This document shows positions 53,901-64,000 of a stretch of DNA of 64,000 nucleotides, piece after piece. The DNA is from Phoronis australis (Eukaryota; Phoronida; Phoronidae): NCBI GenBank assembly GCA_002633005.1, contig NMRA01000293.1:271198-335197 (forward strand), in the 5' to 3' direction. Numbering within the stretch: position 1 is the first letter of the stretch; the number at the start of each line of letters is the position of its first letter. Below the pieces are notes generated by a model. That model was not told the origin of the DNA. It searched no databases and was given only the letters and a program-made list of their open reading frames with translations. Both the position numbers and the translations under genes were made by a program.

Positions 53901-56745
53901 TGTTGGAATTGAACGTGAATAATTTCAGATCATGTGCTTTTTGAAGAAAACTTAACATAATCCCACAAGACATGTAAGGTTGGTTAAGAAACTTAGGCAT
54001 TGCAATAACCAAATGAAATTGACAACTACTCCATCATAAACAAACAAACAATGACATTAAAAAAATCAACAAAAAGACTATGATATGAAAATTCACAACT
54101 AACAAAACCATTTTAAACTCCAGTAGCCATCCTATCACTGCATCGACTGACCCATGACCAGATGACCAAATTGACCTTTGACCTGTGATACGCCCCCTGC
54201 ATGCCTGGTGAACCTAGGCAAATGTCAACCAGAATGAAATATGCCAGATACAAGATACAACTGGCCATCACCACTGACCACAAACTGTACTTTGAATTGT
54301 GAATCAGCTGAATGACATAGGCTTATTTGCTTCCAACTGACAAAGCAGCCTAGTGATGATAAGGAAATTGACAATACAATGAAGTCTCATGCAGCTTGAA
54401 CACATTTAGCTAGTTGACAAACAGACAATATATAAAAGGCCAAGAGCCCAATGCATTCAAACTGACTCATCTGTTACAACCATCTGACCCAATACCTACA
54501 ACAATAGCCAGCCAATGTGGTTTCAGATTCCACATTTTTCCCAGGGGGACACTAGCTTCACTCAGCTTCCTCAAATCACAAATGGGCTCCGCAATGTGCC
54601 AAATTAAACAAGATAGACCTTTAGATTTAACACGCTAACTACACGACTCTTGAGGGCAGAATCTGACGAAACAACATCCACAAGCCTTAAATTGTGTGAC
54701 GGATCACACAGAAAACCAGACTTCCCTGCAATGTCAAGTGCCATGCAAATATTTGCACAGGGTTGCAGTAGATTCATTTGAAGTCATCCTGCAATGAAAA
54801 CACTATCTACACTGACCAGGAATTTGATAAATACATGCTCAAAGTATTTTATCAGCAACCTATTCTACGAGGCAGGAAGCATGCATTTTAGAGAAGGCAG
54901 ATAAGAGATCAATGCTTAACAGCATCAGTAGCAATATCCCTATAACTATCAGAATTAACATATGAATTCAAACGCAATGAAAACGTAGAAACTAACATCC
55001 AAATTTTACATATAGGAAAATCAACTTGAGGCAAGATCCGCAAATATCTATTCAGCAAATTCCTTAAAAGAAAAGAAATTGAAAGTACATGGGAAATCAT
55101 CAGGCTGAGTTATGTGTCACGACCTATATGGAATTCCTGGTGTGCTGTCATGGAGATGTTTGATCAGCCCATCCTGCCAGTGTCTTATCTTCGTTTGCCA
55201 CATTGTGACAGTCACATGAGTATGAGATCACTAAAATGATAAGTCATCTCTGCCATCAGAAAACCTTCAAGCAAACTGCCATGTCCCGACACTTCTGCAA
55301 TGACAGCAAATGAACAACTCTAACCAGAAAACTAACCATTGCTCCACAGGAGATCTAAGTTTAGGTCAGCCCTCAAACCAGAGCATAATGCAGAAATCTA
55401 AGGACTATAAATAACAGCCCAGTGGGCACTGTGCAAACTATGAAGCTGACAGACATTCAGTGCAGATGACAGACAATAAAGAAGCAACCCTGAAAACCTA
55501 ATCCTGAGACAAAATACACACAGAGTCTCAGCTTAAACAAACAGTCCCAAGAATCATGCTCACACTAAGAGTCTAGTGTCTCACTCAACAACTGATCCAT
55601 GACACTATGCATACCTAGAATCAAGAGCAACAGGTTGGAGCCAGGAAGGAAACACACATGTCCACCCCTTTGCTTGAAACTGAAAATGTCTCCTGATCCC
55701 TGCTAAGTTCAATCTCTGAGTTTCAGCCTTGGTGAAGACACGCCCCCTTGCAACAGACTGCGGCAACGATAGGTCATAAATTGCCAGTTAGTCACAGTGT
55801 TGACCAATCCTGCAGCAGGTCATCAACAGGGACTGTCTATCTAAATGACATGTCAGTTAATATATGGTCAAACCAGACATTCTTTTGATGGCTCTTATGC
55901 CAGACCCTTGCTGGTCCAACCATGTAACCTATTACACACCCCCTTCAAGTGGTCTAAACCAGAAACAAAGCCTCATGCAGAATCAATTCAAACAACCATG
56001 AAAAATATTCATAGAAATCAGTCAAAAATCAGAGGGAAAACTGTTGATTTACTTGGAACATGACAATTAATATCATTTGATGATTTAATTAACTGCCTTC
56101 CAACATTCCCGAATTCCAGAGGAGACCAACAGATTTAAAACAGGTGTCAGTCTACTGAAGCTAATTTCCAATTCAGTAAATCAACTGCACAAGGTCATTA
56201 ATAATGTATACAACAACCAGCTATCAGCTAACTGAACAATCAAGCTGTTCAGGCCCAGAAAGGCACTAGCCAGAGGCTTCAATATAAACATGAATAAGCA
56301 GTGTGGACACCACCACAGGCAAACTGAGAAGCAAGAGCGAACACCTTAATGTGACAGGTGATCTCAGGTGAGCTGGAAGAGTTAGATCTGGCAGGCTACA
56401 AAACAGGTGTCATGACCTAAGCTTCCAGCTTTGCGGAGATCACGGTATTGAAAATTTGCTACGGTCAAGTACACCACTAAAGTTCCCGACATAGAAAATG
56501 AAAGCCTCAACCCAAGAACTCAACAGAATGACAATAGAAGTACAACTGAACATAACAAAAAAAGCCCAAATGTTGAGTAATACTTAGGATCCTGACACGC
56601 ATGATGCGAGATTTTCTTCAATGGGTGTGTACTGTCAGCTGCCCCTGGAGTCACGTGGACTGTAAGAGCACAAGAGGGTCCCTTGCATCGACGGGTGCAC
56701 GCATGACTCAGTGATACTAGTTAGGCACTGGGGGGTCATTTGTAC
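50936..56745. other. Long stretch without recognised gene
   Basis: Short open frames on both strands, none with a domain I know. Only a degenerate composite-repeat trace near 51180-51320 and a C10 homopolymer near 52480-52490. Could be a giant intron or intergenic DNA. Confidence 0.45.
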
Positions 56746-56807
56746 CTGGAAGGAACTGGCTCAGTCCAACATTCACAGGGGGTGATGACAATGACCTTGT
56801 AACTCGA
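56746..56807 (-). CDS. Possible SZT2-like upstream exon (weak)
   Basis: 62 bp on the minus strand between TTGGACAG and TTCCAG|GTACAA encode SSYKVIVITPCECWTEPVPS. This vaguely resembles the vertebrate SZT2 stretch SELNLVTEVWVEPQ that lies shortly before the HPRD block of exon 1. The acceptor has a poor pyrimidine tract and the outgoing phase 2 would need another exon before 39644. Offered only as a lead. Confidence 0.15.
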
Positions 56808-58214
56808 CTGTCCAATTTCCAAACACAGGTGTGTGTTGTGTGTTCATGTTCGTGTGTGACATATGAAGCCCCTACCTTACACTAGTTGGGATGAAACAGC
56901 CTGCAGGATCACCATTGTGGCTATGACCTAGAAATCTTGGTTACCATGTAGGAGGAGTACAGTAAATAAACAAATGCCATGTGAAGACTGTAAACCACAA
57001 CCCAATCAAGGCTGTCAATGCCAGCAATCTTTTCAAAATGTGTCTCTATGGTATAGAACATGAATGTGGCGAGCATTAATTCTCTGCAATCAATCTTTTA
57101 TAATAAAAATGAGAAAATAAATTTCCCTAGTCTGTCATGCTGTGCCCTAAATTGGATATATCTTACTGAGGGTAAATAGTGTAATGGGTTAATGATTCAA
57201 AAGACATTAAACTTAAACTGTGTTTATATTACACAAAATGATGTAATATGTAAGAATTAAGTATTTTAATTATGCCAATTTATGTTCATTATAATTTTTA
57301 AAAATCAAAAATTTCATGCCAAGAGTAACTTAACATATCTTTATTTGTAATTATTACTGATCATTTTATGCATTTGAATTTCAAGCAATTTTTATTTCCA
57401 TATGAAAAAAACTGAATATTCTTATTATTATCCCCCAATAACGGTAGCCATCAATAACTTATGAACATTAAATGTAATATTGCAAGTTATGAATGACAGA
57501 CAATCATGAGACTACACCTGGCCTTCCACACCCAGTGGCTGTCACAAATGAACTGTCCCAAAGATTACAAGCAACAGGTAAGCTGAGAGGTCCAAAGTTT
57601 ACCAGGCTAAAGGGAGTGCTGGCTGATAAAGAGGCATTATCTTTGATAAATTACTGGTCCCATATCTAGAAATGGACCAGATAAGATTGGCACCACAGTG
57701 CCCTACAGGTGTTGGGGGAATGTGGTTTCATGGCATTAGGAAGTGCGTGAATGGAGGTGTAGTTGGCCAAATTGGTCTAGACTGGCAAATAAATTGTGCA
57801 AAAATCTAGAATGACTGAATTAAAACAAGACTGTTAAAACAACCATATCAGATGATCTGCCAAAAAACTACATCTAATTAAACAATATTTTGGTTTATTG
57901 ATGGCAAAGATCTTACCAGTACATCAATAAGGAAAATATTTAAAATCAAACAGAAAGAGTTCTAAACAAACATAAGACGGAGAAAAAAAGTTGCTAAAAA
58001 GTTATTTTCATTTTTACTACAATATTTAAAAATGCAATAAGCAAGATGTATGTACATTCAGATGACATTGAGCTACAACTACAAGTCAGAATTCAAGCCT
58101 CAAATTCAAACAGACTGTAGCAAACGCGTTACTACACCTCATGGGGTTCTGCAAGTACTTCCTCAGTTTACCAGTGTCTATCCGCAAGGCTCTGACAGCA
58201 ATAGTACTGTTTAC
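56808..58214. other. No recognised feature
   Basis: Nothing supported. Confidence 0.5.
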
Positions 58215-58600
58215 AATACAAAAGTTGACACGGATCAGTTGACACGGAACGAGATGTTGTGGCGCACGTATGTGTGTAAACGGGACTGATCTGGAGCAAA
58301 TTGACACCGCGGCGACAACTTTTGCCACCCGTTTGTGAGGTAGAGCAATTTGCGCTCGACCATCTTGCTCCGTGTCAATTATATGTCTAAACGCGAACCT
58401 GTGTAATGAACTACATACGGGTTCTGTCTCTACAACTCTCACCATTTGTAAACCTGCGCATGTGCATTCCACTCTCCAGCCAACAACTTCCTCTTACCAC
58501 AGTTAGTGATTTGTGTGTGTAAACGGCCCGCGTGACACCGATCAATTTGCTCCAAATCAGTTGTTCATGGCCAAATGTTAATGTCTAAACTGGACAAATG
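58215..58600. mobile_element. Short inverted-repeat element (MITE-like)
   Basis: CTGATCTGGAGCAAATTGACAC (58286-58307) pairs with the region 58536-58560 (CACCGATCAATTTGCTCCAAATCAG). The interval is noticeably more G+C-rich than its surroundings. The minus-strand open frame across it has no known domain. Confidence 0.5.
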
Positions 58601-61600
58601 AGCCTGCACAAGGACAGTAATTAACACTTGCCAAGCTACTATCAAAGTTATTGCTCCATAAAGTAGATATAAGGTTATGAATGTCAGGCTAACAATTAAT
58701 CAGAGTACAACGATGGCAATTGTTGGGCTACTAACTGTGACTCGACCATGATTTACTATGTAGAAGGGGATCTGTTATCGCATAATAGGATTTTGTTGCA
58801 TTGTAACACGTTACATACAGACTTAAATTTTGTCCAAGTCACAGAAACCTCCATTTTTATTAGTATCTAATATTATTGATAAAAATTAAATTCCATTTTC
58901 ATGATATTGCTACACTGCAACAAAACCTAAGAAAAGCGTGGTTTTCACTGAAGCTAGGAGCAAAATTGTTCCTTTTAGCAGTGTCTACAAACTAGGGCAA
59001 GCTGACATAGCCTACTTAACAGTGAAGTCAACAATCACAGTAAACTGATATAAAAAACACTGAATTTGTTAAGTCACCGTAACATCCACAACAAATCTGG
59101 AGTTTGTCATTTCATATTTGCAACCATCACCTTTACTCGGACCCCTATCCAAATCTACAAATTATCATCCAATAAACATTTTAAGTAAAATTGCAACTAT
59201 TGTAGAATCCCCCAATCTCAAAGACATTGATAACTTCTTATCACTACTGTCATTAATTAAGTTGATAAGGTGCTAATCTCAGAGGACAGTTTGCCCTGGA
59301 TCCTGGATAGATAAATTACAACTTTATCAAATACTAGGTTCGCATGAGTGGCAAAACCACTAGCAGTTTCAGTGACAAAAACACTAGCTATCTACGAAAG
59401 GTCATTTTCGCCAGCAGTTAGTTTGTTTACAAACCACCCATGTCACTTTTCAGCCAAAATCCAGTCATGTAAAAACAGGTTCACTCTCTGCCTCAAATTA
59501 ACTAAAATCTCTTGCCCCTGTGCATCTATGTCCTCTGATGAAAGAGGTCTGGCTATAAATGTGATAGTGAAAACGCCACCAGTTATGCGACAACTCAAAC
59601 TACCAACAAAGCACTATCAAAAGTGACACTCGTAACAGTTCACGTGACCGGCATTTTACTACTAGCAGAAACGCTAGTGAAAATACTAGTGCCTTAGCCA
59701 GTTTGTGAATGGTGTAAGAGTTACCCATGAACTCTGGAATATCAACAATGTTAGCTCAACACTCAACAACGATCCACAGGACAGAAGAGTGCGCAAAACG
59801 CAGGATGAATACTGCTGTCTGAAACATAAAACTTGCCCCAGAATTTCAACAGATTTTTTCTTGGGTCAAAATTGTATGTGAGAAGCTTTTCAGTAGAGTT
59901 CCTTACAGTTTGTTTTGCAGACTCAGGTCTCCATTGTTGATAAGTCCAGCATCTTTGTACACATTGCTTATAGTAGACAGATAACTAACTATCTTATCAA
60001 CTTTGCCAGGTAATCAATGTCTTAAAAGGGTAGGTGATTTCAGAACTGGTTGTAATTAAATCAGTTTTAGATTAAACGATATTGCACAACAGGGGGAAGA
60101 AAAATAACAAGACAATGTTATATTATTGAATCATAAATGAAATACAGGCACGAAAAGTGAAAAATAATCCGGTTAGAATAAAGGTTTTGAAACTTAATAA
60201 AATGTACCTTTGTGTAGCTTCAATTTGTAATATTAGCTGGCAGATCAAGATGCAGTTAGCCATTTTCAATTAATTTGTACAAAAACGTCACTCAAATATT
60301 TTGAAAGTAAGAACAAATACAGCATTAGAGCACTCTTTCTAGTCAACTTATTCATAACTAAACTGAGATACTTCCGGTCATGTACTAAATGCATATACCA
60401 AATGCAATCAAACAAAATCAACTATGGCACAATTTGCCATTTACCAACATCCTCAACAAGTGAAACTTTGAGCCATTACTTTGCTTCCCATCAGACTTTC
60501 AACGCTTATCACTAAGCTAACACCAGCACAGCCCCTTGAGAGCTGGTGGTGGAGATAAGACTGTAATATTAGCTGACTGATCAAGATGCAGTTAGCTGAG
60601 CCAGTTGAACTTTACACAGTACTTCAGCCCAACCTTTATACTGCTCACAACTCCAACCCTTGACCTTGGCTAATTCAGTTTACAGCATGCAAGGATGACT
60701 ATCAGGCCAGGGGGAGGTGTCATGGGACACTGAACAAATATGTAGCCTTTTGAGGATTAGTCTGTTTAGTCCACTTTATGAAAGTTATTCCTTTATATTA
60801 AACATCATCACTAGATGCAGTTATTGCATTTCATTAAAAACTTGTGTCCACTGACCACTAGTGCCACTTGTGAAATCACCCACAGCAGCATAAGACTACA
60901 TTAAATTATCAACTGTTGTGTACAAGTATTCCATCATTTATTGAATGACTTGCAATCTATAAAGCAGACTATTTGCTGTTCTGCTTAACAGAGACCATAC
61001 TTAATCTTGTACAACTAAATTCAAGGAAGAAAGGATGTGACAAGAAGCCATTTTCTTAGTCTACAGACCCCATTCATTAATAACTCTAGCAGACTAACTG
61101 TAAAACATTGACCAGTGATCCTGAACCAGTGAAACCATAAACAATGCCTGTGCAGCTTAAAATGTACATGTACTGAAACAGCTGTAAAACCACATTCCAG
61201 GTCCTGGAGTCAACTGTTGATTCTGACCACTTCCCACCACAGAATTAGTGTCATCTACTTGTTCCTTAACTGGGACTGAGAAGTTATTTATGGTGTTGTA
61301 GAGAACAGATAGTTACTTATTTTTGAGACCATGTTCAGGCATAAAATGTGTCAACTTGTATAGCTTGATCTCGTGCAATAAACAACTGTCAGACATGACT
61401 AAGAAATAGTAAAAGATCAAGATGATAACAGTAAGTGATCAGAATCAAAAGTTGCTTTTGTGACAGAAGGCAGGTTTATTGTAACAACTGAAAGTAACAC
61501 CACCACAGAAAAGACAGAAAATCTGTTTTTAAAAATTGCACAGTAAGTTTATTTCAGCCATATACAGGGAGTTACTGACAGTGTACCCACAGTCTAGACA

Positions 61601-61730
61601 TTACTGGTGGTCATTGAAGCCAATAGCTAACTCTGGATTGGCTGGCCAACCAATGGAATTCTACTCTTTTATGTGACGTAAAAATAAATTGTTTCTCTCT
61701 CTCTCCCTGCCGTCCCGTTCGCACACAATC
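58601..61730. other. No recognised gene
   Basis: Contains a CACTAGC-rich stretch at about 59345-59700 that may be another small repeat; otherwise nothing recognised. Confidence 0.45.
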
Positions 61731-62110
61731 TACCCTAGACTAGAACAACTTGCACTAAAGTAACTTAACCCACCTTGAAGTGAAACGTCCATACATGTAC
61801 ATGCGATAACTAGGGTAAGGCGGAAGTCGCTCTGTGCATGGCAATCAACGCCTAATGCGAGTACGGCATGCAAAAAGAAAACCTGTCTGTATGTAACCAC
61901 AGCTGAAAATTACTTCTGGCCTAACCCACTTCTGCGGCCACACAGCGATTACAAGTGGCACAAGTTACCCAAGAATAAAAGTTACCACACTTCAGTGGAA
62001 TAAGTTTAGTGGCACTAGTTTAAAAAGCATCCAGACAACTAGCACTCAAACCTAGAGACAACTCGCTCCAGGAGTAACTTGTTCCAGGTTAAGTCTGCAT
62101 GTGGACGACA
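61731..62110. repeat. AACTTGTTCC-type palindromic repeat region
   Basis: Words ACAAGTTACCC and GTAACTTGTTCCAGG occur in opposite orientations, as in the region at 16250-16420. Boundaries are uncertain. Confidence 0.35.
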
Positions 62111-64000
62111 CTTAACTCGTATTCAAATGTATTTCCCATTGTCACTACAACAACAACAGCACACAATTTCTTCAAGTTTGCAGACAGTTTTGACCAATAC
62201 ATATTTGAACCAAGCGCTGCCAATACTGAAACAGCATTAACAAACTAAACCTCCCACAGGAATTTTTCACACCTATCTCAAAATACCTTAGATAATATAC
62301 TATTTCACATGCACTGGGCAGGGCTTTGTAGTCTGAGAATCAAAAAATAAAACACAATCCATTTTGAGATTGACTTCAACTGAAACAGAATAGCAGTTGT
62401 ATTGCTAAAAATAGACCCTGCATAAATTCTAATGGTCACAAAGGTCAGAATGCATTTGGAGATTGAAGGTTAAAGGTGACAGTTTGAACATGAAGAGTTT
62501 GGACTACAGTAATTATCAAATAGATTTGTAAACATTTGTGGGAACATATCTTGTGATCACTCGGTGCTGCTTATCAAATGTCAAAACATGTGACACCTAC
62601 CATGCATGGTCACAAACTGGCTAAGATTGATGCTTGAATTTTCCCTATCACTAACATAAGCAGTCCGTAATGCCAACTATTTCAATGGTCACTTTTGCTA
62701 CCACTTTACAACCGTCCAGTCACCCAAAACCTGCTGGTGTTTTCGCTAGCACAAACTTTTGAAGCCAGACAGCTTACTTTAAAGGACACACATGCGCAGA
62801 CACCTTTGTTTATTGTTGCGCCAATTTTGTTTCGCAAGAAGTAAATGTGCTTTAACATGTAACGTTTAAAAGTGAATAAATTGCAGGTGACAAAAACTGC
62901 TGGCAAAATTACACCTTCACAGACACTGTGAAAAAAATGCAAGCAATTTAGCCACTCAAGTCCTGAAAACTAAATATGGGTTCAGCAAGATTTTTCTCCA
63001 GTGCTCAACCAATGATCTAAACCGTAAGCATTTGTTAATAATTTTGATTTAAAATCTTCATCATAGAGTGGTTCAAGTTGTCTTATTGAGGTCAGAACAG
63101 AAGCACTGTGGATCATGTCTAGATTGCACAAAGTAACAATTAATAAGAGCAAATAACATCAAAGACACCTGTTCCCTCCAGCCACCAAAAGTCTGACACC
63201 GGATTCTTAAACAATCACAGAATCAGAGATTTGAAGAAGTAAATAACTACAAACCAGCACTGCAATTATAGTACTGACAAATTTCTCCAAACAGATAAAG
63301 CTTATGTGTTCATTTATTTCACCCTTCTAGTTCCCCTTATCTAACCAGTTTTAGTTTGCTTTTTTCCCACTTGAAATTTTGATCGTCATATTTCAAGTTT
63401 ATACGCTCTAACAGAAACATAATACACTGTGATATTTCACTATCGCTTGATGTTATTACTTAATTCACAAGTTTCAAATTCAGTATCAACTGAGGTAACA
63501 AATCCACATCCGGCATGAAATAAAAATGCTCAAGTATTTCAGCCCATATACTAAACACAACACTCGTGAAGTAGAACCTGCCAAAGCCAAACATTCTGGT
63601 CATCCCAGGTAAGAAAGTACACAGGCAAGATTATGGAAGGTCAGATGCACCACACTGGCCTCTAACTAAGGGACACGGAGAGAAGCAAGGATCAGAACCA
63701 ATCAACAGGTGGCAACAGAAATGAGGTTGATATTTTCAAAGGCACGATGTTAAGGTCATAATTTCACACACCTGTTTGAGGTTCAAGGGAAAACTCCTTC
63801 CAACAAAAAAATTTATCATACACACAACAGCACACCAGTCTATTTAAAAAACATAAAACCTATCAATAAAAAGATGTTGCATGTCTCTCTATTTTTAGAT
63901 GACGGGATTAAAAATACTTGACCTCATTTCCATGTGTGCAAGTGAGTTTAGATCATTTTGATAGATGTGTTTCACATGCTCACTAGTGCTTTATGCTGAA
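62111..64000. other. No recognised feature
   Basis: A short minus-strand open frame at 62706-62942 has no domain I know. Nothing else seen. Confidence 0.45.

Overview
This is a stretch of animal nuclear genome. The coding sequence is split into short exons with GT-AG introns of about 0.25-2.9 kb, and the introns are full of minisatellites, a tRNA-derived SINE, inverted-repeat DNA transposons and retroelement remnants. The protein it encodes and the repeat style suggest a marine invertebrate (non-vertebrate deuterostome or lophotrochozoan). I cannot name the species. Base composition is A+T-rich. Two single-N joins (3631 and 48909) are assembly joins.

The left 39.6 kb holds one gene on the minus strand. 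I reconstruct 37 exons (39644 down to 82, about 7.4 kb of coding sequence, roughly 2,450 codons). The reading frame carries through every junction except one (exon 31 to 32). The protein is recognisable as SZT2 (seizure threshold 2), the giant scaffold of the KICSTOR complex, which brings GATOR1 to the lysosome and restrains mTORC1 when amino acids are scarce. Diagnostic blocks, compared with human SZT2 from memory, include LPRDSDCIG, IPYSFDLMKLLP, FSVNNRKHMFV, FLFNRPHASGGKG, WERGDVDM, NLQKTIPGGIILVELTF and HVHSFAHDFHLR. The window starts about a quarter of the way into the protein and ends before its C terminus, so the gene is open at both ends.

The right part (39.65-64 kb) has no convincing exon for the missing N-terminal portion (about 900 residues). 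It is either one very large intron, intergenic DNA, or a misjoin. It contains, in order: a decayed reverse-transcriptase fragment (39.7-40.05 kb); a 1.5-kb element with 26-bp inverted termini that encloses a plausible first coding exon (41.28-42.75 kb); a 1.3-kb fold-back whose arms both carry the start of a THAP zinc-finger gene (42.80-44.13 kb); a 43-bp minisatellite (46.3 kb); a composite repeat carrying many CTCF-like motifs and duplicated across an N (47.93-50.56 kb); and then mostly featureless DNA to the end.

The most interesting repeat signal is that composite family, seen at 25.08-26.59 kb and 47.93-50.56 kb with fragments elsewhere. It is built from subunits spaced about 135-165 bp, each with a CCACTAGGKGGC-like core that matches the CTCF consensus. 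All the copies I noted point the same way. A perfect match of the same kind also sits inside an SZT2 coding exon.
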